Source: an uncultured Rhodopila sp. (GTDB lineage: Bacteria > Pseudomonadota > Alphaproteobacteria > Acetobacterales > Acetobacteraceae). From it: 64,000 nucleotides of DNA. Location: the NCBI GenBank assembly GCA_903932145.1, contig CAIZFE010000027.1, positions 52,919 to 116,918 on the forward strand, given 5' to 3'. The notes below the pieces were generated by a model. It had not been told where the DNA came from. It saw nothing but the letters and a program-made list of their open reading frames with translations, and ran no database searches. The translations under genes and the position numbers were made by a program. Below, in pieces: positions 58,610-64,000 of the stretch (position 1 is the stretch's first letter; the number at the start of each line of letters is the position of its first letter).

Positions 58610-59683
58610 CTATGGCGTAATCGCCACTTTCAGCACGCCGTCGCGTTGGTGGGCGAATAAGTCGTAGGCCGCCTCGATATCATCCAGCTTGTAACGATGT
58701 GTCACCATGGCGGACAGGTCCACGCGGCCCGACCTGATCACGCCGATCAACCGCCGCATCCGCTCCTTGCCGCCCGGGCACAGCGATGTGACGATGCGAT
58801 GATCGCCCAGGCCGGCCGCGAAGGCGCCCAGCGGGATCGTCAGGTCCGTCGAATAAACCCCCAGGCTGGACAAAGTTCCGCCCGGACGCAGCACGCGCAA
58901 AGCTGACTCGAACGTTCCCTGAGTGCCAAGCGCCTCAATCGCCACGTCAACACCGCGCCCATCGGTCAGTCGCATGATTTCCGCGACCGGATCGACGTCG
59001 TGAAAATTCAAGGTGATGTCAGCACCGCAGCGGCGTGACACTTCCAGCCGTCCGGCGATACCGTCCACGCTAATAATTGTTGTAGCGCCAGACATTTTCG
59101 CGCCGGCGGTGGCGCACAGGCCGATCGGCCCCTGGGCGAAAACCGCAACGATGTCACCGATCCGAATGCGGCCGCTTTCGGCCCCCGCGAACCCGGTGGA
59201 CATGATGTCCGGGCACATCAGAACCTGTTCGTCGGTAAGCTCATCCGGCACGGGACACAAATTCGTCATCGCGTCGGGCACCAGCACAAACTCGGCCTGA
59301 CAGCCGTCGATCGTATTGCCGAAGCGCCATCCGCCCATCGCCTGGAAGCCGGTGCGATTGACCCCCCCATCCTGCGATGGACAGCCGCACAGACACGCCG
59401 CGGAATGACCGCTTGGTGTGATCGCCCCGGCGATAACCCGCTGACCCTCGGTAAAGCCTTGCACGGCGGAGCCCAGCTTTTCGATCACGCCCACCGGCTC
59501 GTGGCCGATGGTCAGGCCTTTCGCGACCGGATACTCGCCCTTCAGGATATGCACATCGGTGCCGCAAATCGTTGTTGTTGTGATACGGATCAATGCGTCC
59601 AGCGCACCAACATCGGGGATTGGCTTGTCGTCCAGGACGATGCGGCCAGGCTCAACGAAAATAGCAGCTTTCATGCGAGGCAT
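58610..59683 (-). CDS. Zinc-dependent secondary alcohol dehydrogenase, NAD type
   Basis: A 357-residue MDR enzyme. Start ATG 59683 has GGAG eight bases upstream. Catalytic zinc ligands: Cys in TTICGTDVHILKGEYPVAKG, His-Glu in LTIGHEPVGVIEKLGSAVQG. The usual four-Cys structural-zinc lobe is replaced by a short HSAACLCGCPSQDGGVN loop, as in clostridial isopropanol dehydrogenases. The Rossmann strand has FAQGPIGLCATAGAKMSG and ISVDGIAGRLEVS; the Asp suggests NAD rather than NADP. It is likely to oxidise or reduce a short secondary alcohol. Confidence 0.9.
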   Translation of the reverse strand: MPRMKAAIFVEPGRIVLDDKPIPDVGALDALIRITTTTICGTDVHILKGEYPVAKGLTIGHEPVGVIEKLGSAVQGFTEGQRVIAGAITPSGHSAACLCGCPSQDGGVNRTGFQAMGGWRFGNTIDGCQAEFVLVPDAMTNLCPVPDELTDEQVLMCPDIMSTGFAGAESGRIRIGDIVAVFAQGPIGLCATAGAKMSGATTIISVDGIAGRLEVSRRCGADITLNFHDVDPVAEIMRLTDGRGVDVAIEALGTQGTFESALRVLRPGGTLSSLGVYSTDLTIPLGAFAAGLGDHRIVTSLCPGGKERMRRLIGVIRSGRVDLSAMVTHRYKLDDIEAAYDLFAHQRDGVLKVAITP

Positions 59684-59791
59684 TTTTGCACTCCATCGGT
59701 ATTCGAGGAACCTGACAGGCAGCGGGCGCCGACGGCATCCGCGTTGTTCAGGATCAAAAATTTGCCGGCTATCCAATCCGGGAGGCACGGT

Positions 59792-60109
59792 TCAGGCGGG
59801 CGAGGCCGAGGGGTGTTCGGCCGTCAAGCGCTTGTCCACTTCCAGCCGCAGATCTTCCACGAAGCCGGCACAGACCGGGTCGATGGCTTCGATCGCGGTC
59901 AGAACGACCTGGCACGCCTCGCGCAGCGTGGACAAAAACACGGATCGGGGATGGGTTTCGGCAAGCGCGGTGCGCAAAATACCCGCCGGACCAACATGGC
60001 CGCGCTCGGCCAGCTTGTCGGCGACCTTATGAGCCGCCGTGACGGTATCGCGGGACTTTTCCTTTATTGGCTCCGACCCTCCTTTTGCTCGCACCTTGTC
60101 GGACGTCAT
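59792..60109 (-). CDS. Hypothetical small helical protein
   Basis: A 105-residue protein with GGAGG seven bases before its ATG, so it is probably translated. It has a basic, low-complexity start, then helices DTVTAAHKVADKLAERGHVG and ILRTALAETHPRSVFLSTLR, and EACQVVLTAIEAIDPVCAGF. No family recognised. It is the upstream neighbour of the alcohol dehydrogenase on the same strand (109 bases apart) and divergent from a cytochrome c gene. Function unknown. Confidence 0.65.
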   Translation of the reverse strand: MTSDKVRAKGGSEPIKEKSRDTVTAAHKVADKLAERGHVGPAGILRTALAETHPRSVFLSTLREACQVVLTAIEAIDPVCAGFVEDLRLEVDKRLTAEHPSASPA

Positions 60110-60243
60110 GACCGCGCCTCCATCGTCCTGGTTCGATTCGAACTGGGCCGCATTTTTCGGCTGCCGCCATTGATGTGGATCAATGCCTGTGCCGCGTCAG
60201 AGGCGAAACCTGCTGGCACACACACAACCATTCGAGCCCCTGG

Positions 60244-60600
60244 ATGCCCATCGCCAATGCCTTCTCACGCGCCGGACGGTCCCTGATCGCGCTGCTTCAG
60301 ACCGCGATGATTGTCGCGCTATCGACCGCACCGGCCGGCGCCCAGGATGCGGGAGACGCCGCGGCCGGCCGCCAATTAGCCCAGACCTGGTGCAATAACT
60401 GCCATGTGGTCGATCCGGCCCAGAAGACCGGAAGCAGCAATGGTGCGCCGCCCTTCACGGCCATCGCGGCGATGAAAACGACGACATTTATGGGTTTGGA
60501 GGTATTCCTGCAGACATCTCACGGCCGGATGCCCGACCTGCATCTCAGCCGCGACGAAATCGATGACGTGGCCACCTACATTCTCAGTCTGAAACGATGA
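60244..60600 (+). CDS. Single-heme c-type cytochrome, exported
   Basis: A 118-residue cytochrome. ATG 60244 gives a signal peptide (SLIALLQTAMIVALSTAPAG, cleavage near AGAQ). The heme motif is WCNNCHVVDPAQ, and the distal Met ligand is probably in SHGRMPDLHLSRDEIDDVAT. The length and the ending YILSLKR fit class I soluble cytochromes. It could accept electrons from a periplasmic dehydrogenase. Ribosome-binding site weak; the alternative start at 60175 lacks a signal at its N-terminus. Confidence 0.88.
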   Translation: MPIANAFSRAGRSLIALLQTAMIVALSTAPAGAQDAGDAAAGRQLAQTWCNNCHVVDPAQKTGSSNGAPPFTAIAAMKTTTFMGLEVFLQTSHGRMPDLHLSRDEIDDVATYILSLKR

Positions 60601-60680
60601 CGCCGGCCGGCATCCAGTTCGGCATCGTATTCCGGGACCGCCGATACGGCTTGTGCCCCATCGCCCCGTCGGATTGACTG

Positions 60681-60911
60681 TTATCGTGTCGCTCCGGCTT
60701 TCTGCGTCAACTCATCAAATGACTCCCGAATGACCTCGATCCAAAATGCCTCAGCTTCGGTGAGATCGGGCGTCGTTTGAAAGTGATTGAACTGGCGAAT
60801 GATATGTCGGCATCTCGAAACAACGTATCGACGATTGCTACCAAGCAAGCGAGACAACCTGTTATATTCGCCCGCGACCTGTTCGCGGAACAACTCAAAT
60901 CCGGTGTCCAT
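60681..60911 (-). CDS. Hypothetical small protein, second gene of a two-gene cassette
   Basis: A 76-residue helical protein: FELFREQVAGEYNRLSRLLG, RYVVSRCRHIIRQFNHFQTT, FWIEVIRESFDELTQKAGA. No family recognised and no good ribosome-binding site of its own. It begins 17 bases after the 57-residue gene upstream, so it may be translated by coupling. Confidence 0.5.
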   Translation of the reverse strand: MDTGFELFREQVAGEYNRLSRLLGSNRRYVVSRCRHIIRQFNHFQTTPDLTEAEAFWIEVIRESFDELTQKAGATR

Positions 60912-60928
60912 CGGCGACTGGCTTTAGA

Positions 60929-61102
60929 TCAGGTCGATGGGGTTTGATCCAGATCCAGGCGAAACCGGACGGGGGCGGTCATCAGTTCCTTCACCTTCCG
61001 TTCCAACGCCTCACCACGCAAGCCACGATCCGCCAGTTTCTGCCGAAACTTGCGGCGGAATACAGTCTCGGCATCGTCAACCTGCTCGGCCTCATGAAGC
61101 AC
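60929..61102 (-). CDS. Hypothetical 57-residue protein
   Basis: A short gene that starts at GTG 61102 behind AGGAGA (six-base spacing). It reads HEAEQVDDAETVFRRKFRQK, then DRGLRGEALERKVKELMTAP, which is charged and helical. The upstream open frame beyond this start looks non-coding. It pairs with the 76-residue gene downstream. Function unknown; a small regulator or antitoxin-like cassette is possible. Confidence 0.42.
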   Translation of the reverse strand: MLHEAEQVDDAETVFRRKFRQKLADRGLRGEALERKVKELMTAPVRFRLDLDQTPST

Positions 61103-61251
61103 CGGGACTCTCCTATGCCACAATCGAGCAAGTGATATTTCTGGTTTTTCTGAATGAATGCAAGTGTTGTGTCGTGATAAATTGGGCCATCCGAGAATGG
61201 ATCGACGGGAAGGGAGGCTGGTGGAAATAATCCACCGCCTCCCCCATCCCA

Positions 61252-61830
61252 TCAATCCGCGTAGGTCAGCGTCCACGCCTTCGCCCCGTTAACCGGCGGC
61301 TCGCACCAAATCGGCACCGCGTTCCGGGTCCGCACATTCGGCTCGTGCCCCATCGCCCCGCGCATCGCCCGGAACAGTGCCCCGTGCGCCACCACCAGCA
61401 CCAAGGGCGTCCGTGTAATGCACCGGTTGATCGCCGCCACCGCTCGGGTTGTCAGCGACGGGAAACTCTCCGCCCCCTCCGGCGTCATCTGTCCATCCAC
61501 CCAATGCTGGAACCAGTCGGCCATTGGTTCACCTTCCTTCACGCCGAAGGCAACCTCGCGCAGGCCCTCGTCGACATGCACCGGCAGCCCCAATTGGGCC
61601 GCCGCCAGATCCGCCGTCACCCGCGCCCGCGACAGTGGAGAGGAGATGACACTGCGAATGCCCTTCCCCCGCAGCAGCAGCGCGGCCGATCTGGCCTGCG
61701 CCAGCCCGGTCTCATTCAGGGGAATATCGACGTTCCCCTGCGACAGATTTTGCACGTTCCAGTCGGTCTCGCCATGGCGCAGGAACCAGAACGCGACGGG
61801 GTGGATCATATCGGGCGGAGGAGCGCTCAT
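61252..61830 (-). CDS. Histidine phosphatase family protein (GpmB-like)
   Basis: A 192-residue phosphatase. The catalytic motif is FWFLRHGETDWNVQNLSQGN (R-H-G-E), followed by SVISSPLSRARVTADLAAAQ, and a second His in VLVVAHGALFRAMRGAMGHE. Members dephosphorylate sugar phosphates, phosphoglycerates or cofactor precursors. It lies four bases from the GST gene on the same strand. The call is firm and the substrate open. Confidence 0.92.
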   Translation of the reverse strand: MSAPPPDMIHPVAFWFLRHGETDWNVQNLSQGNVDIPLNETGLAQARSAALLLRGKGIRSVISSPLSRARVTADLAAAQLGLPVHVDEGLREVAFGVKEGEPMADWFQHWVDGQMTPEGAESFPSLTTRAVAAINRCITRTPLVLVVAHGALFRAMRGAMGHEPNVRTRNAVPIWCEPPVNGAKAWTLTYAD

Positions 61831-61834
61831 GGAT

Positions 61835-62449
61835 TCAGGCCAGACCTTCTTGTTGCAGCACGCGTTGCACGGACGGCCGTGCCTTCATCCGTTCAAAATG
61901 CGCGGCGACGTTGCCGGGCAGAGTGATACCAACCCGCGTGGACCATAACGACACGTAGAAAATCGCAGAATCGGCGATGGAAAATTGTCCAACGGCGTAA
62001 TCCTTGCCTTCCAGCGCCTCGTCCAGAAGGGCAAAACCCTTCTCAGCGATGTCCTTGCCCCGGGCCTTGACCGCATCCTCGTCCGCCGGGTTCGGGGTGA
62101 AGTTCCCCGGCCGGAACTGCCGGGTGAATCCCTGCATGTGGATCGTCGAGACCGCGTAGTCCAACAGTTCCAGCGCCCGAGCCTGCTCGTCCACGTCGTC
62201 CGGCAACAGATTGGCGAACGGGTTTGACTTTGCGAGCCAATAGGCGATCGCCGGATACTCGGTCAGGATGGCGCCGTCGTCGCGCGCCAGGGTCGGCACC
62301 TTCGACTTCGGGTTCACGGCGGTGAAGCCGGGCTTGTATTGTTCGCCCTCGCGCAGATTGACGGCAATCGCCTCGTATGGCTTGCCGATCTCTTCCAGCA
62401 GAATGTGAATGCCGATCGAACAGGCGCCGGGTGAGTAATAGAGCTTCAT
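61835..62449 (-). CDS. Glutathione S-transferase family protein
   Basis: A 204-residue beta-class-like GST: MKLYYSPGACSIGIHILLEE with Cys10 at the usual catalytic position, VNPKSKVPTLARDDGAILTE (cis-Pro loop and E-S/T site), then AIAYWLAKSNPFANLLPDDV and ADSAIFYVSLWSTRVGITLP. It could detoxify electrophiles or isomerise a pathway intermediate. The flavin monooxygenase gene lies 16 bases upstream on its strand, so the GST may be co-expressed with it. Confidence 0.93.
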   Translation of the reverse strand: MKLYYSPGACSIGIHILLEEIGKPYEAIAVNLREGEQYKPGFTAVNPKSKVPTLARDDGAILTEYPAIAYWLAKSNPFANLLPDDVDEQARALELLDYAVSTIHMQGFTRQFRPGNFTPNPADEDAVKARGKDIAEKGFALLDEALEGKDYAVGQFSIADSAIFYVSLWSTRVGITLPGNVAAHFERMKARPSVQRVLQQEGLA

Positions 62450-62464
62450 GTTATCCTCCTTCGT

Positions 62465-63811
62465 TTATCGCCAGGAACCGGCATCGGGCCGGTCCAGGCC
62501 AAGATTCTCGCGCAGGGTAGTGCCTGTGTAGTCGTTATGGAACAGCCCGCGGCGTTGCAGTTCGGGGACCACCAATCGGGTAAAATCCTCATAGGCGCCG
62601 GGGACGTGCGAGGCGGCCACCACGAATCCGTCGCAGGCCCGGGTCGTGAACCATTCCTCCAACCCGTCCGCCACGTCCTTCGCGCTGCCAACGAAACGAG
62701 GGTGATCGTGGAACGTCCCCCGGCGCGTTATGTCGATGAAGTCCCTCGGCGTCGGCAGACGATTGCCGAGTTCCCGCTTGATCCGGTCCCGCATCCCCTG
62801 CACGCCGGTCCAGCTATCGAGTTGCTCTTGCGTGAACGCCAGATCGATCGGCTGTTTGGAAAAGTCGAAATTCAGCACCTCGGACAGCAGCGACAGGCTG
62901 TCGATCTGCTTGGGCAGGGCGTCGATCAGGGCTGCCTGATCTTCGGCCTCCGAGCGTGTCTCCGCGACGATCGGGTAGACGCCGGCGCAGACGAAGGTTT
63001 TGTCCGGATCGCGGCCCGCCGCTTCGACCTGTGTCTTGAATGACGCGTAGTCGCGCTGCGCCTGCGCCATGCCGTGGTAGGCGACAAACACGCATTCGGC
63101 CCAACGGGCGGCGAAACGCTGGCCTCGGCCGCTCTGCCCGGCCTGGATCAGCACCGGGTGCCCCTGGGCTGACCTTGGGACGGTGAACGGTCCCCGGGAC
63201 TGAAAGAAGGCGCCCTTGTGATCCAGACGGTGGACTTTTTCGGGGTGCGCGAACAAGCCGGTTTCGCGGTCGGCGACGATGGCGCCGTCCTCCCACGAAT
63301 CCCAGTGGCCCATCACGACTTCCAGAAACTCGTCGGCGCGATCATAGCGAAGATCGTGCTCGCCATGCGAGGTATGGCCCATGTTGAGGGCCTCTCCGTC
63401 GTTCATGGAGGTGACGATGTTCCAGGCGGCGCGGCCATCGGTCACAAGGTCCAGGGTCGCGAACACCCGGGCGACGTGGAACGGCTCAAAGTAGGTGGTG
63501 GAGAAGGTCGCGCCGAGACCGAGGCGTTCGGTCGCCATGCCCATGACGGTCAGGATCGTGATCGGGTCCATTTTGACGCAGCGGATACCGTTGGCAACAG
63601 TGTGGGCGTGATCCCCGCCAAACAGGTCCGGCATCGCCAGGCGATCGTCGAAAAATCCAAGGTGGAACTTGCCCGCCTCCAGCGCCCGCCCGATCCGGCG
63701 GTAGTAATCGGCGGAGGTGAAATCCTGTTGAGCGAGCGGATGCCGCCAGGAACCGACGAAATTCGTGCAGTTCTGCGCTTGCAGAAAGCCAACCAAGGTC
63801 ATTTGACGCAT
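62465..63811 (-). CDS. LLM-class FMNH2-dependent monooxygenase (NtaA/SnaA/DszA type)
   Basis: A 448-residue flavin monooxygenase. Segments: FLQAQNCTNFVGSWRHPLAQ, AGKFHLGFFDDRLAMPDLFG, ERLGLGATFSTTYFEPFHVA, then ATLDLVTDGRAAWNIVTSMN and PVLIQAGQSGRGQRFAARWA. This order matches nitrilotriacetate and dibenzothiophene-sulfone monooxygenases. It needs reduced FMN from a separate reductase, which is not encoded next to it. It likely cleaves a C-N or C-S bond in a xenobiotic or heterocycle. GST and phosphatase genes follow in the same direction. Confidence 0.92.
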   Translation of the reverse strand: MRQMTLVGFLQAQNCTNFVGSWRHPLAQQDFTSADYYRRIGRALEAGKFHLGFFDDRLAMPDLFGGDHAHTVANGIRCVKMDPITILTVMGMATERLGLGATFSTTYFEPFHVARVFATLDLVTDGRAAWNIVTSMNDGEALNMGHTSHGEHDLRYDRADEFLEVVMGHWDSWEDGAIVADRETGLFAHPEKVHRLDHKGAFFQSRGPFTVPRSAQGHPVLIQAGQSGRGQRFAARWAECVFVAYHGMAQAQRDYASFKTQVEAAGRDPDKTFVCAGVYPIVAETRSEAEDQAALIDALPKQIDSLSLLSEVLNFDFSKQPIDLAFTQEQLDSWTGVQGMRDRIKRELGNRLPTPRDFIDITRRGTFHDHPRFVGSAKDVADGLEEWFTTRACDGFVVAASHVPGAYEDFTRLVVPELQRRGLFHNDYTGTTLRENLGLDRPDAGSWR

Positions 63812-63925
63812 TGTTCAGGTTTTTCCCGGGGCCGTTCAGATTTCTTTATATCTGTGGGGGCCAGACGAGGAAAGGCACTTGCGTTCGGAATCGATCCCCC
63901 GTAGAAGGCGGCCTCTGATCGGAGC

Positions 63926-64000
63926 GCGGGCGTAGCTCAGGGGTAGAGCACAACCTTGCCAAGGTTGGGGTCGAGGGTTCGAATCCCTTCGCCCGCTCCA
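63926..64000 (+). tRNA. tRNA-Gly (anticodon GCC)
   Basis: A 75-base tRNA with acceptor stem GCGGGCG/CGCCCGC, D arm GCTC...GAGC, anticodon stem CAACC/GGTTG around loop TTGCCAA (anticodon GCC at 63958-63960), T loop TTCGAAT and encoded CCA ending at base 64000, the last base of the window. Confidence 0.97.

Overview
The window is GC-rich and gene-dense, with many four-base ATGA overlaps between co-directional genes. The gene content suggests an alphaproteobacterium, most likely Acetobacteraceae (Rhodospirillales). It combines an EcfG-type promoter upstream of a PRC-barrel gene, DehI-like and class III CoA-transferase genes, paired metal-dependent amidohydrolases, a fused LplT/PlsC/AMP-ligase protein, and an exopolysaccharide (EPS) locus with SLBB, chain-length and NtrC-type regulator genes. 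The taxonomic call is an inference from content. No rRNA gene and no complete mobile element was seen.

Positions 1-35000 are mainly catabolic and accessory. They hold a CoA-transferase (cut by the window edge), a CHAP lipoprotein, PRC-barrel stress-type proteins, a class II aldolase, a rhodanese/creatininase pair and an ABC binding protein. Next come homogentisate dioxygenase and a run of MaoC, DehI-like, cytochrome c, [2Fe-2S] and molybdopterin hydroxylase genes (11224-16457). A two-subunit Rieske oxygenase (16511-18216) follows. A TetR-controlled lipid acyltransferase/ligase fusion (18217-22196) precedes two amidohydrolases coupled to a Rieske ferredoxin (22993-25600). The cytochrome c gene carries an in-frame TGA exactly at the first Cys of its second heme motif. 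Then come a secreted calpain-like protease beside an AT-rich patch, a DUF697-ParA pair and more hydrolases. Toxin-antitoxin-like modules are scattered through this half: two VapBC, one MazEF, one MNT-HEPN, one frameshifted HigBA and one uncharacterised HTH cassette.

Positions 36400-58400 form an EPS biosynthesis and export region. It encodes glmS, a hexapeptide acyltransferase, four glycosyltransferases, a large putative exported protein, an OmpA-like lipoprotein, a chain-length determinant, an SLBB exporter, a degenerate CpsD-like ATPase, an Hpt protein, an NtrC-type sigma-54 activator and a flippase. Four good or perfect sigma-54 (-24/-12) promoter matches precede glmS, the SLBB/regulator operon, the divergent glycosyltransferase and the flippase. 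Each lies near a palindrome with TTGC/GCAA half-sites. The locus therefore appears to be a self-contained sigma-54-controlled EPS regulon. Dispersed palindromic repeats (REP and longer foldback units) cluster between and even inside genes of this region.

Positions 58390-64000 hold ChaB, an NAD-type secondary alcohol dehydrogenase, a small cytochrome c, a histidine phosphatase, a GST, a flavin-dependent monooxygenase and a tRNA-Gly(GCC) at the right edge.
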